Shown: positions 10,585 through 22,800 of the stretch, piece by piece | Layout: each line of letters begins with the position of its first letter | How positions within the stretch are numbered: position 1 is the stretch's first letter | Source: Tubiluchus corallicola | Lineage: Eukaryota; Priapulida; Priapulimorpha; Priapulimorphida; Tubiluchidae | Length of the DNA: 42,359 bases | NCBI GenBank assembly: GCA_030141605.1 | Contig: JAQGDQ010001407.1 | Span: 1 to 42,359, forward strand | Direction: 5' to 3' | Notes under the pieces: model-generated | Told to the model about the DNA's origin: nothing | Seen by the model: only the letters and a program-made list of their open reading frames with translations | The model's database searches: none | Program-made: the position numbers and the translations under genes

Positions 10585-12130
10585 AACACGAATTCAGGAA
10601 CAGAAGCGAAACTTGACACGGTATCACTACTGGGACAGAAGCCAGACTTGACACAGTCTACCACTACTGGGACAGAAGCCAGACTTGACACAGTCTATCA
10701 CTACTGGGACAGAAGCCAGACTTGACACGATCTACCACTACTGGGACATAAGCTAGACTTGACACGATCTACCACTACTGGGACAGAAGCCAGACTTGAC
10801 ATAGTCTACCACTACTGGAACAGAAGCCAGACTTGACACGATCTACCACTACTGGGACATAAGCTAGACTTGACACGATCTACCACTACTGGGACAGAAG
10901 CCAGACTTTTCACAGTCTACCACTACTGGGACAGAAGCCAGACTTGACACGATCTACCACTACTGGGACAGAAGCCAGACTTGACACGATCTACCACTAC
11001 TGGGACAGAAGCCAGACTTATCACAGTCTACCACTACTGGGACATAAGCTAGACTTGACACGATCTACCACTACTGGGACAGAAGCCAGACTTGACACGA
11101 TCTACCACTACTGGGACAGAAGCCAGATTTGACACAATCTACCACTACTGGGACAGAAGCCAGACTTGACATAGTCTACCACTACTGGGACAGAAGCCAG
11201 ACTTGACACAGTCTATCACTACTGGAACAGAAGCCAGACTTGACACAGTCTATCACTACTGGGACAGAAGCTAGACTTGACAAGATCTACCACTACTGGG
11301 ACAGAAGCCAGACTTATCACAGTCTACCACTACTGGGACAGAAGCCAGACTTGACACGATCTACCACTACTGGGACAGAAGCCAGATTTGACACAGTCTA
11401 CCACTACTGGGACATAAGCTAGACTTGACACAGTCTACCACTACTGGAACAGAAGCCAGACTTGACATAGTCTACCACTACTGGAACAGAAGCCAGACTT
11501 GACACAGTCTACCACTACTGGAACAGAAGCCAGACTTGACACGATCTACCACTACTGGGACATAAGCTAGACTTGACACGATCTACCACTACTGGGACAG
11601 AAGCCAGACTTGACACGATCTACCACTACTGGGACAGAAGCCAGATTTGACACAATCTACCACTACTGGGACAGAAGCCAGACTTGACATAGTCTACCAC
11701 TACTGGGACAGAAGCCAGACTTGACATAGTCTACCACTACTGGAACAGAAGCCAGACTTGACACAATCTACCACTACTGGGACAGAAGCCAGACTTGACA
11801 TAGTCTACCACTACTGGGACAGAAGCCAGACTTGACAAGATCTACCACTACTGGGACAGAAGCCAGACTTATCACAGTCTACCACTACTGGGACAGAAGC
11901 CAGACTTGACACGATCTACCATTACTGGGACAGAAGCCAGACTTGACACAATCTACCACTACTGGGACAGAAGCCAGACTTGACACGATCTACCACTACA
12001 GGAACAGAAGCCAGACTTGACATGGCCTATCACTACAGTGACAGAAGCCAAACTTCACACAGTCTACCACTACTGGGACAGAAGCCAGACTTGACATGGT
12101 CTATCACTACAAGGACAGAAGCCAGACTTG
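10585..12130. repeat. 37-bp minisatellite, about 41 copies
   Basis: The unit CTACCACTACTGGGACAGAA plus GCCAGACTTGACACGAT recurs every 37 bp. Variants such as GACATAAGCTAGACTTGACA recur at multiples of 37 bp (near 10745, 10857, 11042, 11410, 11565), suggesting block amplification. The last copies are diverged. Confidence 0.97.
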
Positions 12131-12667
12131 GTCTAAATGCACGAGATCGGTTTTAGTCTGGACTGAAGTTGCCGTTTAAATACTAATTTGCACTTCTCGA
12201 GCAAAATAGTGAAAATTCAGTGTAGAAATTTATCATCTATAATGATATTTTAAAAAGTTAGTAGACTTATTATTGGCACAAAAGTATCAATAACATATAA
12301 GGCTCAGCTGGAAAAACTAAAGACAGGCTTGTAAACGTGGAAAAACTCACAGCTGCTAAACGTTTTAAACCAAATTCGATCAAAAAAAAAGGAAATGCGT
12401 GAAAATTGGAATTGAACCCGAATTTGAACAAATGCGATTGGATTAATGATCCTAAGCAAAATTCATTGACAATACTGCTATTGTTTACGGTTTTTCCGGA
12501 ACGATTAGTCATAATACCAAATTATTGACAGTGTCCTTAGTGCTATAGCGGTCGCAGTAGTTTCATAAGTATAATATGTTCAACGGCTGAATAGAAAACT
12601 GTTTTTTTACCAAACAACAGACCAGAAACTCAAATGAAAAGTTGTGTTAAATGCTTAGCCCACTTGA
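12131..12667. other. Spacer between minisatellites
   Basis: No gene recognised. It contains GGTTCAATTCC-type sequence on the minus strand near 12405, a B-box match without a convincing tRNA around it. Confidence 0.4.
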
Positions 12668-13785
12668 CTGTATGTATTATTGTAGAGGTATGCATTTCTA
12701 AACACAGCTGACCAATGTATTATTGTAGACGTACGCATTTCTAAAGACAGCTGACCAATGTATTATTGTAGACGTACGCATTTCTAAAGACAGCTGACCA
12801 ATGTATTATTGTAGAGGTACGCATTTCTAAAGACAGCTGACCAATGTATTATTGTAGTGGTACGCATTTCTAAAGACAGCTGACCAATGTATTATTGTAG
12901 ACGTACGCATTTCTAAAGACAGCTGACCAATGTATTATTGTAGAGGTACGCATTTCTAAAGACAGCTGACCAACGTATTATTGTAGACGTACGCATTTCT
13001 AAAGACAGCTGACCAATGTATTATTGTAGACGTATGCATTTCTAAAGACAGCTGACCAATGTATTATTGTAGACGTACGCATTTCTAAACACAGCTGACC
13101 AATGTATTATTGTAGACGTATGCATTTCTAAAGACAGCTGACCAATGTATTATTGTAGACGTACGCATTTCTAAACACAGCTGACCAATGTATTATTGTA
13201 GAGGTACGCATTTCTAAAGACAGCTGACCAATGTATTATTGTAGAGGTACGCATTTCTAAAGACAGCTGACCAATGTATTATTGTAGACGTACGCATTTC
13301 TAAAGACAGCTGACCAATGTATTATTGTAGACGTACGCATTTCTAAAGACAGCTGACCAATGTATTATTGTAGACGTACACATTTCTAAAGACAGCTGAC
13401 CAATGTATTATTGTAGACGTACGCATTTCTAAAGACAGCTGACCAATGTATTATTGTAGACGTACGCATTTCTAAAGTCAGCTGACCAATGTATTATTGT
13501 AGAGGTACGCATTTCTAAAGACAGCTGACCAATGTATTATTGTAGAGGTACACATTTCTAAATACAGCTGACCAATGTATTATTGTAGACGTACGCATTT
13601 CTAAAGACAGCTGACCAGTGTATTATTGTAGACGTACGCATTTCTAAAGACAGCTGACCAGTGTATTATTGTAGCCGTACGCATTTCTAAAGACAGCTGA
13701 CCAATGTATTATTGTAGACATACACATTTCTAAAGACAGCTGACCAATGTATTATTGTAGACGTACAGCATTTCTAAAGTCTGCT
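12668..13785. repeat. 43-bp minisatellite, about 26 copies, just past the carrier stop codon
   Basis: The unit ACAGCTGACCAATGTATTAT plus TGTAGACGTACGCATTTCTAAAG recurs every 43 bp, with few variants (GACGTACGC, GAGGTACGC). It begins about 45 bp downstream of the stop codon of the minus-strand SLC25A45-like gene, so the 3' UTR probably runs into it unless polyadenylation is immediate. Confidence 0.97.
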
Positions 13786-13829
13786 GATCAATATTGAATC
13801 TCATTACGGCACACAACAAATGGAAGGCT

Positions 13830-16800
13830 TTATAACACGTAATTTTTCATCAACTTTAAACTCATTTCGTAGGTAAGAAATATCACAGCATTCACAGGAA
13901 AAGCGCGTACGGCGCACACAGTCGTACCACGAAAGAATATCCTCAAGCCGCCCTGTCTGTAACATTCCGACACGCAGTGAAGCATTCCGCGGTACCGAGG
14001 ATTCTGGAAGTCATCTCCCTGTATCCGGCTTTTCACCACGTCTAACGGCATAATCACAGTCCAGGAAATGGATCCGGCGGCGCCACCGGCTAACATGGTG
14101 ACCAGTGGAGAAACGCTGCCATCTACACGCGAGAACACCTTGCAGATGTATTCGTAAACGACGATGTATATTCCGCTGGAAGGCGTGTCCCTGACTAGCT
14201 GACAGATAAATCCTAAAAAGACAAAACGCGTAGAAGTCGGCTATCAGCTAGAGGTGATCTAAGTTTTAAGCAGTAATATAGCGAGTGATGTTACCGAAAC
14301 TGAATTTACAAACCGAAACCGAAACGGAAATTTATAAACAGGAAACCGATAGCTAAATGAAACCGAAACGGAAATTTATAAACAGGAAACCGATAGCTAA
14401 ATGAAACCGAAACAGAAATTTATAAACAGGAAACCGATAGCTAAATGAAACCGAAACAGAAATTTATAAACAGGAAACCGATAGCTAAATGAAACCGAAA
14501 CAGAAATTTATAAACAGGAAACCGATAGCTAAATGAAACCGAAACAGAAATTTATAAACAGGAAACCGATAGCTAAATGAAACCGAAACGGAAATTTATA
14601 AACAGGAAACCGATAGCTAAATGAAACCGAAACAGAAATTTATAAACAGGAAACCGATAGCTAAATGAAACCAAAACGGAAATTTATAAACAGGAAACCG
14701 ATAGCTAAATGAAACCGAAACATTTTCGCAAAACCAACTATTATTAAAACTGACAAAAGAAAATTCTAAAATGAGTAAAATACTTTATTTCTGTTTATGT
14801 GGTTTTATGTAAGCGAAATTTTTGGTTTATTTGAACCAATTTAACCAAGATATTTCAGCGGTTTTTGACATCTTGAAGAAAAGAAATGGTAAATTGGATA
14901 AATACTAGTAAAACCTCAAAATTTCGACTAGGAAATTTACTAAATTTTGCCGAAAGCGAAACTTAATCGAAAGTGCAATTATCGGCAAACCGGAATGAAA
15001 ATTTCCTTTCGGTAACATCCCTGAATATAACGCTCAACAAATCTCAGGCTTGCTAGGACAACCGACAACTTCATTTAGTTATTATACAGCAAAGGTAAAC
15101 CAGTCATCAGCGTGATTGCTTCCTTAGCTTCAGAGTACGATGAGAAGCTATGACTGGAAAATGGAAGTTTCAGTATTTCAAACAAAAAAATAAAACTATT
15201 TAAATACAATTACATACAAAAAGGACCATTTTACAGGTTGATACACAATAGATCATGTAAAAATTCTTCTATGCAAATTGATGTGTAAATAAATATTCAG
15301 AATAGTGACAACCAGGGCCGAAACTAGATGTTGCAAGCGGGGGGGGGGGCGAAAAATTTTCTGGGGGGGGGGGCGAGGTATCCGAAGTGGTTAAATAATG
15401 GCTAAGCCAATTTTAACCCCTTTTATACTGCATGCAGGCCTATAATTAGCGTGTGTAGGACGGCGTAGCGGACAAAGCAATAATGAGAAAATTAACTCTC
15501 AGTTAACCTAACGTTATTAATGTGCCTCTAACTAAATTGTTATTTACAGAAATTTATCACACACAAGTTTTAAGAAAATAATACACTGAAGCTACCAAAC
15601 ATTTTTTTACATAATTCTAATTCATATTGAAAATGATTACATGCGAACTGCAATTTTCACTGCAAAAAAAATTATTTGTCCGATTTTGCAGGGCGCAAAT
15701 TTTGACAAGGGGGCACGCCCCCCCCCCTAGTTCCGCCCCTGGTGACAACAGAACTTGAAACTTATTCACACTGCAAAATGGTGAAACTTTACCATCATGG
15801 TACTATGGTAGGCAGGACATAGTCCTGGGTTAGTAGGTTAAAGCACAAGAAAACCCTCCACTTACATAAAGCTTAAAAAATTCATATCGATACCACTTAC
15901 ATACTGCCTTTTTGCATGCAGGGCTTGTGACGGAAGTAACGCCGTATAAAACGTGTAAATTTAAACTTCCGCGATGACAGTTAGGTGCAGGTATTTTAGA
16001 GGTAGGTCGTTTGAAACAAAAGAGTTTAGATAACATTGTGCAAAGTTTTAAAAAATAATCAGAGAATTCGTAGCACACATGTTACTAAACTGAGTAAAAT
16101 TTACTGTATCTTCTTAATAAGATTAAAAATGTGTTTTTTGGTTAGAAACTGGCGCACCCTGTGAGCCAGCGACATTTTATCAATGGTAACATTGTTATTT
16201 CTAATTACATAAGTCTTTCCAGCAGGGAGGCGAAATGCTAAGTAATATAGATTTGCATGGAAAATTTTTTGGGACGTAATTTAACGTTTCCTTTTCTATC
16301 CCTGATTTACGTTTGTGTAGTGACGTCATGTAATGGCACCGTCAGAACAGTATTGAGGGAGATTTAAAATGAAAACAAAGAAAAATTCCTTTTAACGCGA
16401 GTGCGAAATATGCTCTAAGTTTGTTATCAAGTAATATAATTTTTAAGGCAATTTTTCTGAAACCTACTACAGGCAGGGCCTATTTCAGCCTAAGCGAGGC
16501 CCAGGGAAGTGGGGGGTGTGAGGCCCCCTCGGGGGGGGGGGGGGGGTGCCCAGAAAATTTTTGAACTGCTAGAACACCGGAGAAGCATTTTCGAAGAGAA
16601 AATATGGAGTTATACAGTTCTTAAAGGAAAGAACAATTGAAAGAAAAACTGCTCTATTCTCAAGACCAGTCCTTAATACTTGTCAAATAGTCAAATCAAA
16701 AACAACATCTTTGCAATATGTAATACCATACTCTCACTTCCGTACAAGCTGGTGTTAGAAATTCCAAAATTGAAAACAGCTGAACATCGGCACGGAGCCG

Positions 16801-19800
16801 CACATGCGGCAAGAGAGAAAGAGGGAGAGAAGAGGCAGTATGTTCGCATAAACCAAGAAAAATTACCTTGGCGCGAGGCCCCCCTAGAGGGTGAGGCCCC
16901 GGGGAAGTATCCCCACTTCCCCCCCCCCTTGAAATAGGGCCTGGCTACAGGTACCCCTTTTCTTGTCCTTTAAGTGACTTAATACTTATTTCCGAAGTGG
17001 TCGTGATTTTGTTATGATTGACATGTTACTTTGGTAAACCCCTTTTGTTTGGTCGAAGAACCAGCGCTACAGTTCTTTAAGTGTTTGGTATACTCACTCG
17101 GGTGTTGAACCTGCGCCTTCCCACGTGGGAATCGAGTGCGCTACCATTAAGCTATACACCAGAGCTCTCAGGTCAATGTAACTACTCTAAAAGCAATATT
17201 ACGCGTCTGCCATGCCCGTAAGTTTGGCAAATGGACGCGCTTGGCTCACTAACCTTTATTACAACCTCTGATTCCGTTACGGCGATAACTCGTGACAAGA
17301 CAATGCCAGGGTCCAGTGTACACTTGTTTTGTCCGTTGAGTGAGTCGGGACGCTAACACGTCTGCATTTTCTGAAACCAAAGGTAAATAATCCTTAAGTT
17401 GAAAGTAACAATAGAAATTTTGCAGCTACAAAAAGCATAAGAGTGTTAGCAAACCAAAACTGTCCATAAGTCGGCATAGTTAAAACTACGTTATGATGCT
17501 TCAAAGTAGAATGCACGAAAAATTTGGTGAAATGAAGATTTTTTGTGTCTTATAAAAATAAATGCTAAATAAATTGGACTTTTATATTCTAGCATTAAAT
17601 TATCCGGAAAATGTTTAAAAAATACTAAAAATCTAATTTTATAACCCCACATTTTGCAAAAGACATATTTTCAAACACCGATAGCTGCTTCTGGAAACAG
17701 TCATTTTCTGTTGTCAAGCCCAGATCCTTCGTCAGGAAGAGCCATCTACTGGATATAAACATAACTTCAATGTGTTTTTGCGAAGTTCGTCGAAACGTGA
17801 CAAAAAACAATGGCTAATTCTAACAGTGATTTTCTCAAGATTATGTTTTTCAGTGTGCAGCCTGCATCTCAACTTCAACGTGGATTATCTCAGGTTAGAA
17901 ATAACATAGAGTGATGAACTTGGTATCAAAATGATTCTCATGAAATGGAGATTCAGGATATGTGAATAACTATAAAAGCTCAATTGCCAACTTATGCCGG
18001 CACACATGTTATTACATGTTATAACTTTACAGAAGAAAGGATAACTAAAAAGCTCATTAGTACTAGAAATCAATTTTAGTATGAACAATAGGAATTACCA
18101 AAGACTTTAAAAGAAAGGACAAGTCATTTAGCATGTTGGGTTTATTTTACCGTTATCACTCGAACTGTTTGTGGTGTGCTAAAGGAAAGGACAAGTCATT
18201 TAGCATGTTGGGTTTATTTTACCGTTATCACTCAAACTTAGAAAAATAAGACAGAGAAATTTGCGAAGCATACAGTCTATAAATCATATAGTTAATTTAC
18301 ACTACTGCCGTACACAAATTTTCAGTGAGGCCGTAGGCGCCATTCACTTGGTAATCACGACAACTTTTCGTTAAGCATGTGAACTGCTTTGCGAGTTAAT
18401 GTCTAGCGTGAACCCCTCGTAGATACAAAAAATGAGAGCGATACTACGGGCGCATGTGTTAGAATGTGGGATGATGAGTCGTCCAACTAATTTTAATGTT
18501 GTCCAAAGCTTTAAATGGAAACACAATTAAATCTGAAGAAGCAGATCATTTTCGAGAAGTAATTAGTTATATTAAACTAGCAACGGAGAAGAGAAAACGA
18601 AGAAGCATTTCTTCCATGCACCAAAGACAGTATGCTTATGGACATTTAAATCAGTTAAAGATGTGAATTCCGTTTTAAAATAGAAACCACGAGCTACACT
18701 TAAGTTTATAAAACATAGAATAATAAATGAAAAATGGAACTTGTTGTTATAAATTTCTGATTTTTAACTCATATATCTGATCTGTTTATTCTTACCAGTA
18801 GAGGAAAGACAGTAATGGCTGTTTTTGCATGGTTGCAGAAAATTCGGACTTTTTGTCCATTTCTTTGTTTTTTTTTTACCGTATATACTCGCATATAAGC
18901 CTACATCGAATATAAGCCGACCCCCTAAAACTGCTTTAAAATGGCCAGTTTTTGCAAAAACCCGTATATAAGCCGACCATCAACTTGTCTAATTTTACTC
19001 CATACCCAATCAAAAAAATTGATCCCTTTTTGTCACATGTATTTATACATTTTTAATATTTTTTATCTAATGAATACAAAAAGCAGACATTTATTGAAAT
19101 GTGAATTTTTTCTAAAAAAAAGTGGGTGGACGGCGATCCCTCACGATCCCCCTCCAATACACCACTGGTGACACACAACCAAATAAAGAGTCAGATAGCG
19201 ATGAAAATGCGTGGCTGGAAAATTGGCATTAGTGTCTGTCCTTGTGTTCATTTTGTTTCATGCGCATATAAGCCGACCCCCTGATTTCAGTATTGTATTT
19301 TATAGTTCTAAATTCGGCTTATATGCGAGTATATACAGTACTTTTTTTATTTCCAACATCTCAGCCTACAAGGAATTTGTCAACTATTCGATTTAGGAGA
19401 TGGGCATCTGACAGTGGTCCAGGTGTTGTATATTTTTTTTGACCTAAGTACACCGCCAAAGTGATAAAAAAATTGCGGAAACCATTAGAATTCTAGTGGG
19501 TAATATTATTTAAGGGTACTTTCACACATGCTGTGTTTCATTTTGGTTAAATTATCACGACGCAGCAGGTTAGAGAGCAAACAGAATAGAAACAAAAGCA
19601 AAATGTCTGACATTTGTTATCATGGACATTGTAACCACACAATTAAGTTTGAAGCAGAGTGCCCCCAGTTTAGATCAAGCCAAAAAAGGAAACTATATTG
19701 CGGCTCATTCACATTTAAGTCTTAACACAACTCAATCCCCATTTCATCATTTTCATTTTTAATCTTTTCAAACACTATCATATTTTTCGTTTCATCTCAG

Positions 19801-22800
19801 CTTCGTGCATAGTTTCGAGGCTTTATACATTTGGTAATTTTATACAGTATACATTAACGCACGACGTTAAATTCTCTTACTGGCTTAACTGCAGGAGCAG
19901 ATCTGACTATTTGGCAGTTGCAAAAACCACAAAAGGAAAATCTAGTTGGCAAATTCACTTCCACGAAATTCTTCAAAACATTCTGTTTGATTTCTCTTCG
20001 ATTATTCCATGAAATGGCTGTCGGAGAGAACAAGTTAAAAATAAAATGAGAAAGAGAAGAACGAACGATGTTGAAAAAGCAAAACTAAGAACCACAAGTG
20101 ATGGTATCTACATTTTTTAACTTGGTTTCAGGATTTGTGATTTTGCCATGGCAGAATACTAAAGCTAAAAACGCTAGAATAACTTGCTAAGAAGATTACA
20201 AATTGGAAATCACTGTTATTCAATTGTGATGTCATCAATTTCAAATGTCGTTCTTAATTTGTTAACTGATCTAAGGGTACAAGTTTGGGTGTCAACAAAG
20301 CGCAAGTAACTTGGCATGTCTCCACTAGTATTTTGTCTGCCTAGTTTAGTAGTTTAGTCTACACTGTCTATTTGATAATGTAATATTTCACATTGTATAT
20401 TCAATTGTCTACTTTGTATATTTTACATACCACTAGCACACGTACAGAATCACAAGTTATTGTTTTATTTTCACAAAGCGAGTTTTCACCTTACAGGACC
20501 AGGATCTCCCTGCAGTTCCAAAAGCAGGTGCTACAAGCTGGAAATTATCATTGTGACTTCATCAAATTCAAATGTCATTCTTAATTTGTTAATCGAAGGA
20601 AGGGTACAAGCTGGACTAGTGAAATGGCTCGTAAGTAACACAGCCTGTCAGCTCTAGTGTTTTATCTACTTAACCTAGTTTACATTGTCTATTTGCTAGC
20701 CATATCTCTGTCACTTGTACACCTATAGAAGCACAAGTTATTGTTTCACAACTACTTTCAGAAAGAGTTTTCACTTTGCAGGACCTAGATCTCCCAGTGG
20801 TTCCAGAAGAAGGCATTCCAGGGGAAGACAGAGGTCAACAGAAAGACGTCACCGTAGTCGAAGTGGCAGATCAAGAGCTAGAACACCCCAAAGTCGTAAA
20901 AGAAACAAGAGTAAAACAGGCAGGGCCAAACCAGATGGTCCATTGGATAATATCTCTAAGATTTTAAGATTTTTCCCACCTGGTTGCAATATATTGTAGA
21001 AATGATTGAAGGAGAGGTACCTAAATCCTGTCGTAACACTTTGTAATAAAATCCTATCTGTAAAAATTGGAAATAATTGCAAATTGACGTTTTCCCAAGA
21101 TGTTTGCTTGCAACAAAAAGTGACAAAAAAATGACTTGCTTCATCCGTGAAACTGCATGCAGTCAAGAGCTGAGAAAATAAGTCAGAGGTTTATGCAAAA
21201 TGTAAGCAACACTAAATTCAAGTACTACAGACAGTACACTTAACAGAGAAAGTCCGTGATGCTCCTCAAAATGTAAAAATGATAATAGAAATATTCTTTA
21301 TTATTGAAACTTGCTGTTATACTTTTGATTTGTATTTCAGACATTCTTTAAATTCATAAATTAAGTTTTTTCCTTTCAATGTCAAATATAGCAACTTTGT
21401 AAAGTTTCAATTTTACACAAAAACAGAAGGAAAATGCTTTAGGTCTTTCTGATACTTTGAACTTTTTCTTGGTGGTTCATAAAAGAGGAAATGTGGTGTG
21501 AAGGTGTCATTCCCAAAGAAAGTCTGGAGCTTCATTTCACGCGTTCTACTCATTAGATGACCCCAGAAACTGCTTAGTCTTTAGTTATAGCAGTGTTTGT
21601 GTTTGATTATCACTTGTCAAAATTTGACTGGGTAGCATTGCTTACAAATCCAGAGTCATAGAAATGACACCGTTATCCCAACGTTGCTAGTATCTGATAA
21701 TCTTTTCTGTCATTGTTGTGTTGCCGGTTATTACATAATTATCAGAAAGGTTCTGATAATTATGTAATAACCGGTAACACTACTCGGCCATTAATACACC
21801 GATCTGGCGGAAAATTCAATACTTTTTAGCCGCCGATAAAATGAGCACCATACAAAATGGCAATTCTGGCTGAGAGTTAGCCGTAAAAAAACATGGACGA
21901 ATTCTGCATTCCCTGAATGAACGATGTTATAATAATTATTGAATTTTACGTTTTAAATTAAAAAATACACTTTGTATGACTGTGTCGAGTAAGTATATGA
22001 ATCAGGGCCAGAACTAGATTTTTCTGGGAGGGCAAAAATTTTCTGGGAGGGCGAGGTATCCGAAGTGGTTAAATAATGGTTCAGCCAATTTTAACCCCTT
22101 TTATACTGCATGCAGGCCTATAATTAGCGTGCGTGTAGGACGGCGTAGCGGACAGAGCAATAATGAGAAAATTAACTCTCAGTTAACCTAACGTTATTAA
22201 TGTGCCTCTAACTAAATTGTTATTTACAGAAATTTATCACACACAAGTTTTAAGAAAATAATACACTGAAGCTACCAAACATTTTTTTACCTAATTCTAA
22301 TTCATATTGAAAATGATTACATGCGAACTGCAATTTTCACTGCAAAAAAAATTATTTGTCCGATTTTGCAGGGGGGGGGCGCAAATTTTGACAAGGGACG
22401 CCCCCCTCGCTCCCCCCTAGTTCCGCCCCTGATATGAATGTACAAAAAATGATAAAATTCTCAACCCGATGCTCGATAAAAATTTTCCCCTGGCGATTAG
22501 ACGGAAACAGAAGTATTTTTATTGTCGGCCCAAGAATAAACAAGAAATGAATAAAAAACGCATCCTACCCTTCTGTATTTGTAGTTTCACTTTAATGAAG
22601 TCTGTAGGACAGGCCACAAACACCTGGCCCAAACCTGCATTGCAGCCTGCCAGGTAAATATCCCACATTGTTGGCTCAGCATACCTGTTTCCATGCCTAA
22701 ACACAGAAATAATGCAGCTGACTAATTTATATTGACTTACAACATCTTATGATGTCTTAGAGCTCGTTCACACTAGTGAATTTTCTCCAAGACAGCAACC

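Noticed and set aside
12395-12470. Possible tRNA on the minus strand
   Set aside because: Has a good B box but no matching A box, D arm or acceptor pairing.
10585-13785. Regularly spaced repeats that could suggest a CRISPR array
   Set aside because: The units are contiguous minisatellite monomers without unique spacers, in an animal genome.
16680-16937. 85-codon open frame
   Set aside because: Entirely within hAT family C element, ending in its inverted repeat.
18941-19396. Two plus-strand open frames
   Set aside because: Both overlap the pogo-like MITE at 18879-19338.
20849-21166. Minus-strand 105-codon frame
   Set aside because: Antisense of the RS-rich segment; its Leu-rich run is the complement of Arg/Ser codons.
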